13,553 bases of DNA from Clostridia bacterium (GCA_900767015.1 CAAFXQ010000330.1:1-13553); one strand, 5' to 3'; positions 1-7,810 are shown, counted from the stretch's first letter. The notes: generated by a model from the sequence alone, not told the origin. A program made the numbers and translations.

Positions 1-31
1 ATTAGCATCGACCTAAAAGAAAGGCAATACA

Positions 32-75
32 GCCTCCCTCGTGAGGGAGGTGGCGGCGTCAGCCGTCGGAGGGAG
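32..75. repeat. palindromic GC-rich repeat unit (REP-like)
   Basis: CCTCCCTC (33-40) and GAGGGAGG (43-50) form a near-perfect snap-back palindrome. GAGGGAG recurs at 69-75, after a GGCGGCGTCAGCCGTC stretch that can also fold. The architecture resembles the small palindromic intergenic repeats common in Oscillospiraceae genomes. Assignment to a repeat family is inference, since only one copy is visible here. Confidence 0.45.
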
Positions 76-118
76 TAAGCTAAGCAGAATTTTACCTTGT
101 GCTGACGGGAAGCCAGTA

Positions 119-153
119 AGACCCCTCTGTCAGCAAAGCTGACAGAGGGGTCT
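119..153. repeat. perfect 16-bp inverted repeat with 3-nt loop
   Basis: Arms at 119-134 and 138-153 are exact reverse complements (AGACCCCTCTGTCAGC and its complement) around an AAA loop. There is no T-tract on the plus side (CTCCACC follows) and only TTACTGG on the minus side, so it is a poor intrinsic terminator. It lies about 45 bp from the 32-75 palindrome, and the two may be halves of one mobile or dispersed repeat (MITE/REP-like). That link is inference. Confidence 0.6.
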
Positions 154-297
154 CCACCGCTTAACTAAAATTTACCCGCAGCTTTCCCGAATTCATGCCG
201 GTTTCCCGCCGCTTATAATCTACAAACTTCCCATTGCGGAAAAGCCGCTTTTGCGGAAAAAATCTTTCCTGCATTACAAAGGATTCCCGCGACCACA

Positions 298-325
298 ACT
301 ATTCATTATTCACTATTCATTATTC
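298..325. repeat. 14-bp tandem repeat, two perfect copies
   Basis: ACTATTCATTATTC occurs twice head to tail (298-311 and 312-325) and is followed by a partial ATT. It is AT-rich inside a GC-richer intergenic region. No function can be assigned. It may be the edge of a dispersed repeat or a slippage-prone microsatellite. Confidence 0.7.
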
Positions 326-461
326 ATTTAAATCCCACGGCTCAGGCACTTTTTTCAATCAAGCACCATGAACCCCGGGATTGGCGTCGCCCTGCGACCG
401 ACAAACGAAAATTTACCCACATATTCAGCCTCTTCCTTTCCTTATCATGTGCACAAAGAAA

Positions 462-493
462 AACAGGGCTTGCCATGTCCGGTAAGCCCTGTT
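462..493 (-). terminator. intrinsic terminator of the purine operon
   Basis: Arms 462-474 and 481-493 (AACAGGGCTTGCC / GGTAAGCCCTGTT) form a 13-position stem with a 6-nt loop. One position is G-U in plus-strand RNA and A-C in minus-strand RNA. Read on the minus strand, the stem is followed directly by a T-rich tract (TTTCTTTG after the final TT). It sits 20 bp past the fhs stop codon, as expected for the end of the operon. Confidence 0.85.
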
Positions 494-512
494 GCATTTA
501 TTTTTCCGCCTG

Positions 513-2189
513 TTAAAACAGTCCGCTGATAACGCCGTCGTCGGAAACATCAATGTTTTCCGCCGCAGGCTTTTTCGGAAGTCCCGGCATTGTCATAATG
601 TCGCCGGTCAGGACGACCACAAAGCCGGCGCCTGCGCTGACCTTGACCTGACGGACGGTGACCGTGAAGTCCTCGGGCGCACCGAGCTTTTTCGGGTCGT
701 CGGAGAAGCTGTACTGCGTTTTGGCAATGCAGACCGGGCATTTTCCGAAGCCGAGGTCGGTCAGCGTCTGAAGCTGTTTCTTCGCCGCCGGGAGAATCGT
801 GACACCCTTGCCGCCGTAAACCTTGGTAACAACGGCGTTGATTTTTTCTTCGAGGCTCAGGTCGTCCTCATAGCTGAACGTAAAGTCGCCTTTTTCCTCT
901 TCGCAAAGACGGACAACCTCTTTTGCAAGCGCTTCGCCGCCCTTGCCGCCTTCCGCCCAGACGGTGGACAGGACAACGTTGACACCCAGTTCTTTGCACT
1001 TTTCGATGATGAAATCGACTTCTTTGTCAGTGTCGGTGGGGAATCGGTTCACCGCAACGACACACGGAAGCTTGTACACGTTCTTGATGTTCGAAACGTG
1101 ACGAAGTAGATTCGGGATACCCTTTTCGAGCGCATCAAGGTTCTCTTCCGCAAGCTCAGTCTTGGAAAGACCGCCGTGCATCTTCAGCGCACGGATTGTT
1201 GCAACGACAACAACCGCCGAGGGGGTAAGACCGGCCATGCGGCACTTGATGTCAAGGAATTTTTCCGCTCCGAGATCGGCGCCGAAGCCTGCCTCGGTAA
1301 CAGCATAGTCGCCAAGCTTCATGGCAGTTTTGGTAGCAAGAATCGAGTTGCAACCGTGAGCGATGTTCGCAAACGGTCCGCCGTGAACCAAAGCAGGTGT
1401 GCCCTCAAGCGTCTGAACAAGATTCGGCTTGATTGCCTCTTTCAAAAGGGCGGTCATGGCACCGACAGCCTTGAGGTCGGCGGCGGTAACAGGCTTATTC
1501 TCGTAGGTGTAAGCAACGATGATTCTTCCGAGTCTCGCCTTAAGGTCAGCGATTGAAGTCGCAAGGCAGAAAACCGCCATGACTTCCGTTGCGACCGTGA
1601 TGTCAAAGCCGTCCTCACGGGGCGTTCCGTTGATTCTTCCGCCGAGTCCGTCCGTAATGAAGCGAAGCTGACGGTCATTCATGTCCACACAGCGGCGAAT
1701 GACGATGCGTCTGACATCAACACCGAGCTCGTTGCCCTGCTGAACGTGGTTGTCAAGCATTGCGCAAAGAAGATTGTTCGCCGCACCGATTGCGTGAAAG
1801 TCACCCGTAAAATGAAGATTGATGTCCTCCATGGGTACAACCTGGGCATAGCCGCCGCCTGCCGCACCGCCTTTTACGCCGAAAACGGGACCGAGAGACG
1901 GCTCACGAAGCGCTACCATAACATTCTTGCCGATTCGTTTCAGACCGTCCGCAAGACCGATGGTTGTCGTTGTTTTGCCCTCGCCTGCGGGGGTTGGCGT
2001 AATCGCCGTAACTAAAACAAGCTTGCCGTCCTGCCGGTCGCTTTCGTTTAAAAGGGAAAGGTCGATTTTTGCCTTGTAGTTGCCGTACTGCTCAACGTAC
2101 TTTTGGTCGATTCCCGCTGTTTCGGCAATTTCGGTGATGTGCTTCATTTTGCACCCTTGGGCGATTTCAATGTCGGATAAATAAGCCAT
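513..2189 (-). CDS. fhs: formate-tetrahydrofolate ligase
   Basis: This monofunctional formyl-THF synthetase makes 10-formyl-THF from formate, THF and ATP in the cytoplasm. The product is 558 residues, the usual size for bacterial Fhs. Visible signatures are the nucleotide-binding loop TPTPAGEGKTTT (about residues 64-75) and the family motif EAGFGADLGAEKF (about 299-311). The chosen ATG is preceded by AGGAG about 10 nt upstream. It is the last gene of a six-gene minus-strand operon, 23 bp behind the AICAR formyltransferase, and is followed by an intrinsic terminator. Its product is the formyl donor of the gene just upstream, so the pair is functionally linked. The formate channel earlier in the same operon could supply its substrate. 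No truncation or missing motif was seen. Confidence 0.98.
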   Translation of the reverse strand: MAYLSDIEIAQGCKMKHITEIAETAGIDQKYVEQYGNYKAKIDLSLLNESDRQDGKLVLVTAITPTPAGEGKTTTTIGLADGLKRIGKNVMVALREPSLGPVFGVKGGAAGGGYAQVVPMEDINLHFTGDFHAIGAANNLLCAMLDNHVQQGNELGVDVRRIVIRRCVDMNDRQLRFITDGLGGRINGTPREDGFDITVATEVMAVFCLATSIADLKARLGRIIVAYTYENKPVTAADLKAVGAMTALLKEAIKPNLVQTLEGTPALVHGGPFANIAHGCNSILATKTAMKLGDYAVTEAGFGADLGAEKFLDIKCRMAGLTPSAVVVVATIRALKMHGGLSKTELAEENLDALEKGIPNLLRHVSNIKNVYKLPCVVAVNRFPTDTDKEVDFIIEKCKELGVNVVLSTVWAEGGKGGEALAKEVVRLCEEEKGDFTFSYEDDLSLEEKINAVVTKVYGGKGVTILPAAKKQLQTLTDLGFGKCPVCIAKTQYSFSDDPKKLGAPEDFTVTVRQVKVSAGAGFVVVLTGDIMTMPGLPKKPAAENIDVSDDGVISGLF

Positions 2190-2212
2190 ACTTCGTATTC
2201 TCCTCTTATCTT

Positions 2213-3397
2213 TTAATGATGGAAAAGTCTCATCTTCGTAAACGCCATAACCATACCGTACTTGTCACAGCAGTCGATAACAGCATCGTCACGGATAGAG
2301 CCGCCGGGCTCGGCAATATAGCTTACGCCGCTTTTCTTGGCTCTTTCGATGTTGTCGCTGAACGGGAAGAATGCGTCCGAGCCGAGCGCAACACCCGAAA
2401 TCGTGTCAAGATAGGCTCTTTGCTCCTCAGCTGTGAACGGCTCGGGCTGACTTGTAAAGTATTTTTGCCAGTTTCCGTCGGCGCAGACGTCCTCTTCGTT
2501 CTTGTTGATGTAGCCGTCAATGACGTTGTCACGGTCGGGGCGCTTGAGCGTCGGCAGGAACGGGAGATTGAGTACTTTTTCGTGCTGACGAAGGAACCAG
2601 GTATCTGCCTTGCCGCCGGCAAGACGGGTGCAGTGAATTCTTGACTGCTGTCCTGCACCGACACCGATTGCCTGACCGTCAACGGCGTAGCAAACGGAGT
2701 TCGACTGGGTATATTTAAGGGTAATCAGCGCAATAATCAGGTCTCTTTTTGCACTTTCGGGGAAGGTCTTGTTCTTCGTTACGGTGTCGGACAAAAGTGC
2801 TTCGTTGATTTCAAAGTTGTTTCTGCCCTGCTCAAAGGTGATGCCGTAAACCTGCTTTCTTTCGATGGGATCGGGAACATAATCCGGGTCGATTTTCACA
2901 ATGTTATAGTTGCCTTTTTTCTTCTGCTTCAGGATTTCGAGCGCCTTGTCGGTGTAGCCCGGTGCAATCACGCCGTCGGAAACCTCACGCTTGATGAGAA
3001 GTGCGGTCGTTTCGTCGCAGACGTCGGAAAGGGCAATCCAGTCGCCGAACGAGCACATTCTGTCCGTGCCTCTTGCTCTTGCAAAGGCGCAGGCAAGCGG
3101 AGAGTCGTCAAGACCTTCGATGTCATCCACGAAGCAGGCTTTTTTCAGCTTACTGTCAAGCGGAAGTCCGACCGCCGCCGAAGTGGGGCTGACGTGCTTG
3201 AAGGAAGCCGCAGACGGCATGCCGAGCGCTTCTTTGAGTTCTTTTACTAACTGCCATGAGTTGAATGCATCAAGGAAGTTGATATAGCCGGGTCTTCCGG
3301 AAAGGATTTCGATCGGAAGCTCGCTCCCGTCTGCCATAAAGATTTTTGACGGCTTCTGATTCGGATTGCAGCCGTATTTGAGTTCAAATTCTTTCAT
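2213..3397 (-). CDS. purH: AICAR formyltransferase, stand-alone (PurH C-terminal domain only)
   Basis: This enzyme transfers the formyl group of 10-formyl-THF to AICAR (ZMP) to give FAICAR, the penultimate step to IMP. At 394 residues it lacks the N-terminal MGS-like IMP cyclohydrolase domain of ordinary bifunctional PurH (about 510-590 residues). The catalytic Lys-His pair lies in SFKHVSP (K67, H68). Other conserved blocks are QSNSVCYA (231-238) and GQQSRIHCTRLAG (249-261), and the protein ends in RLFHH. By recall these blocks, including SDAFFPF.DN..RAK.SGV.YIA, resemble the animal ATIC formyltransferase domain more than E. coli PurH. The missing cyclohydrolase activity is supplied by the purO-like gene two places upstream. 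The start ATG has AAGGAG 7 nt upstream. The gap to purB is 12 bp. Confidence 0.93.
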   Translation of the reverse strand: MKEFELKYGCNPNQKPSKIFMADGSELPIEILSGRPGYINFLDAFNSWQLVKELKEALGMPSAASFKHVSPTSAAVGLPLDSKLKKACFVDDIEGLDDSPLACAFARARGTDRMCSFGDWIALSDVCDETTALLIKREVSDGVIAPGYTDKALEILKQKKKGNYNIVKIDPDYVPDPIERKQVYGITFEQGRNNFEINEALLSDTVTKNKTFPESAKRDLIIALITLKYTQSNSVCYAVDGQAIGVGAGQQSRIHCTRLAGGKADTWFLRQHEKVLNLPFLPTLKRPDRDNVIDGYINKNEEDVCADGNWQKYFTSQPEPFTAEEQRAYLDTISGVALGSDAFFPFSDNIERAKKSGVSYIAEPGGSIRDDAVIDCCDKYGMVMAFTKMRLFHH

Positions 3398-3409
3398 GAT
3401 ACTTCTCCT

Positions 3410-4840
3410 TTACACTTTCAGTTCCGATTTGATTTCTTCGCCGTTGTAGCGGTCAAGAATCGGGGCGATTACGTCTTTCAAAAATTCGTCAACCTGGCTG
3501 ACGCTTCTGCCGATGTATTTTTTCGGGTCAAGATGCGCTTCGATTTCCTCTTTCGTAAGCGGAAAAAGGTCATCTTGGGCAATGCGGTCGATCAGGTCGT
3601 TCTTTCCGCCCTCAAGCTTAACCTTTGCGGCGGCGGCGTGCGAATGAACACGCAAAGCCTCGTGAAGAGCCTGACGGTCTCCGCCTCGTTTGACCGATTC
3701 CATCATGATGTCCTCGGTTGCCATGAACGGAAGCTTGTCCATGACACGTCTTGTAACCACCTTGTCGTAAACAACAAGACCGCTTGTGACGTTGATGTAA
3801 ATATTTAAAATTGCGTCAACGGCAAGGAACGCTTCGGCAACGGAAATGCGCTTGTTGGCGCTGTCGTCCAGCGTTCTTTCGAACCACTGTGTGCCGGCGG
3901 TGATGCCGGGGTTGATCGAATCGACAATCACATATCTTGCCAATGCGCAGATTCTTTCGCTTCTCATCGGGTTGCGCTTATAGGGCATGGCAGACGAGCC
4001 AATCTGATTTTTCTCGAACGGTTCTTCCATTTCCTCGAAGGACTGCAAAATTCTCAGGTCGTTTGCGAACTTATAGGCGCTTTGGGCAAAGCCGGAAAGC
4101 ACGGAAAGGAAATAGGCGTCCACCTTTCTTGAATAGGTCTGGCCCGAAACGGGAACACAGCCGGAAAAGCCCATGTCTTCGGCAATCAGGGCTTCGAGCT
4201 TCTTGATTTTTTCTTCGTCGCCCTCAAAAAGCTCCATAAAGCTTGCCTGTGTGCCGGTCGTGCCTTTCTGACCTAAAAGCAGAAGGCGGGACAGCTGATA
4301 TTCGAGGTTTTCGATGTCCTGCGACAGCTCATACATCCATAACGTGGCTCTTTTGCCGACGGTTGTCAGCTGAGCCGGCTGAAGATGCGTGTACGCAAGG
4401 CACGGAAGCGCCTTGTATTCTTCGGCAAAGGCGGAAAGGTTTTTGATCACCTGCGCCGCTTTTTTCAGTACGATTTTCGAAGCCTCACGAAGAATAATCA
4501 CGTCCGTGTTGTCGCCGACATAGCAGGAGGTCGCACCGAGGTGAATGATGCCCTTCGCTTTCGGGCACTGCTGTCCGTAGGCGTAAACGTGACTCATGAC
4601 GTCATGGCGGACGATTCGCTCTCTTTCTTCGGCAACGTCAAAGTTCACGTTGTCTTTGTTGGCTTCAAGCTCGGAAATCTGCTCGTCGGTGATGTCGAGT
4701 CCGAGCGCCTTTTCCGCTTTTGCGAGGGAGATCCACAGCCGTCTCCATGTACGGAACTTGAAGTTGTCGGAGAAAACGTGCTGCATTTCTTCGCTTGCGT
4801 ATCGGGTGGATAACGGGGAAATATAAGAATCTCTGTTCAT
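3410..4840 (-). CDS. purB: adenylosuccinate lyase
   Basis: PurB cleaves fumarate from SAICAR to give AICAR, and from adenylosuccinate to give AMP. The product is 476 residues. Visible family motifs are THLQPAQLTT (H152 is the expected catalytic histidine), KGTTGTQASF (192-201), and the flexible-loop signature SSAMPYKRNP (282-291) carrying the catalytic serine. Long blocks such as GIIHLGATSCYVGDNTD, TGQTYSRKVD-like SGQTYSRKVD, EMEEPFEK and QWFERTLDDSAN match the human-type ADSL subfamily as I recall it, rather than the shorter B. subtilis-type PurB. The ATG is preceded by GGAGGG at about 5 nt. It sits 14 bp after purO and 12 bp before the formyltransferase that consumes its product AICAR. No purA or guaA is present in the window. 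Confidence 0.97.
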   Translation of the reverse strand: MNRDSYISPLSTRYASEEMQHVFSDNFKFRTWRRLWISLAKAEKALGLDITDEQISELEANKDNVNFDVAEERERIVRHDVMSHVYAYGQQCPKAKGIIHLGATSCYVGDNTDVIILREASKIVLKKAAQVIKNLSAFAEEYKALPCLAYTHLQPAQLTTVGKRATLWMYELSQDIENLEYQLSRLLLLGQKGTTGTQASFMELFEGDEEKIKKLEALIAEDMGFSGCVPVSGQTYSRKVDAYFLSVLSGFAQSAYKFANDLRILQSFEEMEEPFEKNQIGSSAMPYKRNPMRSERICALARYVIVDSINPGITAGTQWFERTLDDSANKRISVAEAFLAVDAILNIYINVTSGLVVYDKVVTRRVMDKLPFMATEDIMMESVKRGGDRQALHEALRVHSHAAAAKVKLEGGKNDLIDRIAQDDLFPLTKEEIEAHLDPKKYIGRSVSQVDEFLKDVIAPILDRYNGEEIKSELKV

Positions 4841-4854
4841 GTTTACCCTCCGTA

Positions 4855-5574
4855 TTATTTATTCTTATTGATAAGGCGGCTTTCGGTTTCGCCGCTTTCA
4901 AGGTCGATGAAACGGGTGTAAAGCGAAATCTTGTTGTTTTCGTCAAGATTGTCCCAGATTTCGGCGGTGAAAGCGTCAAGGTCGTTGCCGATTTTTACTC
5001 TCTCCGGCTCGCCCTGGAACGTCGGAATCGGATTGCCGTCGCAGACGTAGGTGTGAATGAAATGTCCGAGACCGGGAAGTGAGGGGTAGGAGAAGTAATA
5101 TCTGTTGCAGGCGGTGCCCTCGGCGTCGGCGGACTTAAGTATACTCATGCGATAAGAGAAGTCGCCGTTTTCGAACTTGAGCATACCGCTGATTCTCGGA
5201 GTAAAGTTCGGTGCGTCCGGCTCAAACTCACGGGTGTTGAGCGCGTGTGCGAAGCCCTTGCCCTGCTTGACAAAATCGTAAATGGTATCGGTCTGGTCGC
5301 CGTTTGTGACGATGAGCTTATTTTCGAACTGCCGTAAAGCGGCGTAGATGATAAGCGACGGGTCCTCAACCTTAGAAGCGTCGAACGGTTCGGTGAAAAC
5401 AGCTCCGTCCTTTTCGGTGAAAATGCGGTTGCGGCTGTTTTCGCTTCTGCCCATGATGAAATAGGCGACAGCGGCTTTTGTGCCGTCCTCGGTCTTACCG
5501 ATGATAATGCCTCGGCCGACATAGGAGTTGCCGAAAAGGCGGTCTTTGATTGAATTGATTTGATAAATATCCAT
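4855..5574 (-). CDS. purO: IMP cyclohydrolase, archaeal PurO-type
   Basis: This is predicted to close FAICAR to IMP, the last step of de novo purine synthesis. The 239-residue product matches the PurO/IMP_cyclohyd family pattern as I recall it: an N-terminal YVGRGIIIGKT segment (about 18-28), VTNGDQTDTI in the middle (about 94-103), and NFTPRISGML (about 125-134). Archaeal PurO has equivalent YVGR, NGSHTD and NTPRI blocks. It is somewhat longer than archaeal PurO (about 200 residues) and has extra sequence at the C-terminus. Context is strong support: the operon has a formyltransferase lacking the usual cyclohydrolase domain, which this protein would complement. The start ATG has AGAGGA upstream. 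Gaps are 15 bp to the channel gene and 14 bp to purB. No membrane segment or signal peptide is visible. Confidence 0.9.
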   Translation of the reverse strand: MDIYQINSIKDRLFGNSYVGRGIIIGKTEDGTKAAVAYFIMGRSENSRNRIFTEKDGAVFTEPFDASKVEDPSLIIYAALRQFENKLIVTNGDQTDTIYDFVKQGKGFAHALNTREFEPDAPNFTPRISGMLKFENGDFSYRMSILKSADAEGTACNRYYFSYPSLPGLGHFIHTYVCDGNPIPTFQGEPERVKIGNDLDAFTAEIWDNLDENNKISLYTRFIDLESGETESRLINKNK

Positions 5575-5589
5575 TTGATTTTTCCTCTC

Positions 5590-6210
5590 TTATTCGGTTT
5601 TCAGCTTCATAAGAAGCGGGAGTATCAGCGAGCCTGCCGTGTTGCCTAAAATAACAAGGGCAATATATACGACGGCTTCCGGTGTAAAAATTCTTGCGAG
5701 TGCAAAATAATACATGTCGGCAATCGAATGCTCAAAGCCGCTTAAGATGAACACCGGAATAGCAAACAGAATTCCGACAATGCTGTTCTTTTTCTGATAC
5801 ACCCAGACGGCGATATACATCAGGATGCCGCAAAAGATGCCTCGGATAAAGGTCTGTCCTGCGGTCTGCGTCAGCTTCGCCGTACAGACTGCTGCGGCGG
5901 CTTCCACCGTTTTCGGAACGCCTGCGCCGGCAAGAAGCCCAAAAAGAACGCAGGCGATTGTGTTGCCCAGAAGTCCCGTCAGAAGCACGGCAATGTCTTT
6001 CTTTTTGTGATTTTCGACAATCAGTCCGATTTTGCCGGTATAAAGCGAAAAGCCGAAAAAGCAGATTGTCAGAAGCGCCACGCAGAAAAGAACCGCACCG
6101 ACGTATTTGTTGTCGCAGGAAAGGTAGACCGTACCGCCCAAGGCAATGCAGATTCCGGCAAGAATTCCCTGAACCGTACCCGACACGGCAAGCGGAGTTT
6201 TCGTTTTCAT
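5590..6210 (-). CDS. formate/nitrite transporter (FNT) family channel, short form
   Basis: This is an integral membrane channel of the FocA/NirC family. Its likely substrate is formate, judged from the operon. Six hydrophobic segments are visible at about residues 10-31, 36-58, 72-96, 121-141, 143-170 and 180-204. The family signature appears as LSGFEHSIADMYY (about 156-168) with the pore histidine at H161. At 206 residues it is clearly shorter than classical FocA (about 280), mostly through short loops and no C-terminal extension. Its ATG overlaps the guaB stop codon by one base (TAATG), implying translational coupling. Placement between IMP dehydrogenase and formate-using purine genes argues for formate uptake to feed Fhs. 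Export of formate or transport of another small monocarboxylate or anion cannot be excluded. Confidence 0.88.
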   Translation of the reverse strand: MKTKTPLAVSGTVQGILAGICIALGGTVYLSCDNKYVGAVLFCVALLTICFFGFSLYTGKIGLIVENHKKKDIAVLLTGLLGNTIACVLFGLLAGAGVPKTVEAAAAVCTAKLTQTAGQTFIRGIFCGILMYIAVWVYQKKNSIVGILFAIPVFILSGFEHSIADMYYFALARIFTPEAVVYIALVILGNTAGSLILPLLMKLKTE

Positions 6211-7715
6211 TATTTCGTACCCTGCGAGCTTTCTTTTCTGATAACATCATGGGCGCCGCCCTCAACGATGCTTGTTGCGGAAACGAGGGTCAGCTTGGCT
6301 TTACGCTGAAGCTCTTTTATCGTCAGTGCGCCGCAGTTGCACATGGTGGACTTGACCTTGCTCAAGGTACGGTCAACGTTGTCCTTTAACGGACCGGCGT
6401 ACGGAACGTAGGAGTCAACGCCCTCTTCAAACGAAAGCTTTCTGTCGCCGCCGAGGTCGTAACGCTGCCAGTTTCTGGCTCTGTTGGAGCCCTCGCCCCA
6501 GTATTCCTTGACGTAGGAGCCGCCGATGAACATTTTCTCTGTCGGGCTTTCGTCAAAGCGGGCGAAGTAACGGCCGAGCATGACGAAGTCAGCACCCATA
6601 GCCAGAGCGAGTGTCAGATGGTGGTCATAAACGATACCGCCGTCCGAGCAGACCGGAACGTAAACGCCGGTTCTTTCAAAGTATTCGTCTCTCGCCTTGC
6701 AGACCTCAATCAGTGCGGTTGCCTGACCTCTGCCGATGCCCTTGGTCTCTCTTGTGATGCAAATGGAGCCGCCGCCGATGCCGACCTTTACAAAGTCTGC
6801 GCCGGACTCGGCAAGGAACAAAAAGCCCTCCTTGTCAACAACGTTGCCGGCTCCGACCTTAACGGTGTCGCCGTACTTTTCCCGGATATAGTCGATTGTC
6901 AGCTTCTGCCATTCGGAAAAGCCCTCTGAGGAGTCAATGCAAAGCACGTCTGCGCCTGCCTCTACAAGAGCCGGTACTCTTTCGGCGTAGTCACGGGTGT
7001 TGATACCGGCGCCGACAACATAACGCTTGTGAGAATCAAGAAGCTCGTCCGGGTTCTGTTTATGGGATTCGTAGTCCTTTCGGAAAACGAAGTAAAGAAG
7101 TCTGCCGTCCTCGCTTACAATCGGGAGGGAGTTAAGCTTGTTGTCCCAGATGATGTCGTTCGCTTCGGCAAGGGTCGTGCCCTCTTTGGCAGTGACAAGC
7201 TTTTCAAGCGGCGTCATAAAGGAGCTGACTTTTTCGGTCTTGTCCATACGGCTGACACGGTAGTCACGGCTTGTTACGATACCGACAAGCTTGCCGTTTG
7301 AGGTACCGTCGTCCGTCACGGCAACGGTGGAGTGTCCCGTCTTTTCCTTAAGAGCCAATACATCGGCAAGGGTTGCGTCGGGGGTGATGTTCGAATCGCT
7401 CGGAACGAAGCCGGCTTTGTACGCCTTGGCCCGTGCGACCATTGCCGCTTCGCTTTCAACAGACTGAGAGCCGTAGATAAAGGAAACGCCGCCGCTTTTG
7501 GCAAGAGCGACTGCGAGTCTGTCGCCCGAAACCGACTGCATGATAGCCGAAACCATCGGAATGTTCAGCTCGATTGCGGGCTTTTCTCCTTTTTTGTACT
7601 TGACAAGCGGTGTCTTGAGCGAAACGTTCGCCGGAACACATTCGCTTGAGGAATACCCGGGAATCAGCAGGTATTCGTTAAAGGTATGGGACGGTTCGTT
7701 GATGTAGGTTGCCAT
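6210..7715 (-). CDS. guaB: IMP dehydrogenase
   Basis: GuaB oxidises IMP to XMP with NAD+, the committed step to GMP. The product is 501 residues, slightly longer than typical bacterial GuaB (about 485). The barrel is interrupted by a CBS pair at about residues 105-215. The catalytic cysteine is C319 in GIGGGSICITRE, and the flap Arg-Tyr pair is probably R418-Y419 in NWQRYD. The segment EGVDSYVPYAGPLKDNV (about 431-447) matches the substrate-site region. The NAD-side motif reads DSSEG where many GuaB proteins have DxxHG. The start ATG has AAAGGAT about 8 nt upstream. It is the first gene of the operon, directly behind a ZTP-type riboswitch and terminator. The next gene overlaps its stop codon. 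Confidence 0.96.
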   Translation of the reverse strand: MATYINEPSHTFNEYLLIPGYSSSECVPANVSLKTPLVKYKKGEKPAIELNIPMVSAIMQSVSGDRLAVALAKSGGVSFIYGSQSVESEAAMVARAKAYKAGFVPSDSNITPDATLADVLALKEKTGHSTVAVTDDGTSNGKLVGIVTSRDYRVSRMDKTEKVSSFMTPLEKLVTAKEGTTLAEANDIIWDNKLNSLPIVSEDGRLLYFVFRKDYESHKQNPDELLDSHKRYVVGAGINTRDYAERVPALVEAGADVLCIDSSEGFSEWQKLTIDYIREKYGDTVKVGAGNVVDKEGFLFLAESGADFVKVGIGGGSICITRETKGIGRGQATALIEVCKARDEYFERTGVYVPVCSDGGIVYDHHLTLALAMGADFVMLGRYFARFDESPTEKMFIGGSYVKEYWGEGSNRARNWQRYDLGGDRKLSFEEGVDSYVPYAGPLKDNVDRTLSKVKSTMCNCGALTIKELQRKAKLTLVSATSIVEGGAHDVIRKESSQGTK

Positions 7716-7772
7716 GACATATCATCCTTTCGAAATATAATATACTTAAGTTGGTGTGACTTATATAAAGAA

Positions 7773-7810
7773 GGGCAGTCTTTTACCCGAAATTAAGGAA
7801 AAGACTGCCC
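7773..7810 (-). terminator. riboswitch-controlled intrinsic terminator upstream of guaB
   Basis: In minus-strand RNA, GGGCAGUCUUUU (7810-7799) pairs perfectly over 12 bp with AAAAGACUGCCC (7784-7773) around a 14-nt loop, and is followed by a U-rich run (UUCUUUAUAU). The 5' arm shares CUGGGCA with the 3' end of the predicted ZTP aptamer, so ligand binding and termination should be mutually exclusive. This is the expected arrangement of a transcriptional ON switch. Confidence 0.88.

Larger units (their letters stand above)
1..512. other. gene-free left intergenic region with repeats
   Basis: I see no credible coding region here. Its identifiable contents are a GC-rich palindromic stretch near 31-153, an AT-rich tandem repeat at 298-325, and the terminator of the purine operon at 462-493. 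The word AAAATTTACCC occurs at 167-177 and again at 408-418, and the related AATTTTACC lies at 88-96, so parts of the region look assembled from copies of a small dispersed repeat. A small GCGG/CCGC hairpin at 236-248 is followed by four T but is too short to call a terminator. No tRNA or other RNA gene was recognised. Confidence 0.7.

Noticed and set aside
298..325. CRISPR array
   Set aside because: Only two 14-bp copies directly adjacent without spacers.
492..1109. 205-residue plus-strand open frame opposite fhs
   Set aside because: It lies antisense to a strongly supported enzyme gene, has no recognisable domain or ribosome-binding site, and is explained by GC-biased codon use of fhs.
5732..6265. 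177-residue minus-strand frame overlapping the channel gene and the end of guaB
   Set aside because: It is an out-of-frame shadow of the FNT gene, rich in Arg/Cys/His without hydrophobic segments, and overlaps two better genes.
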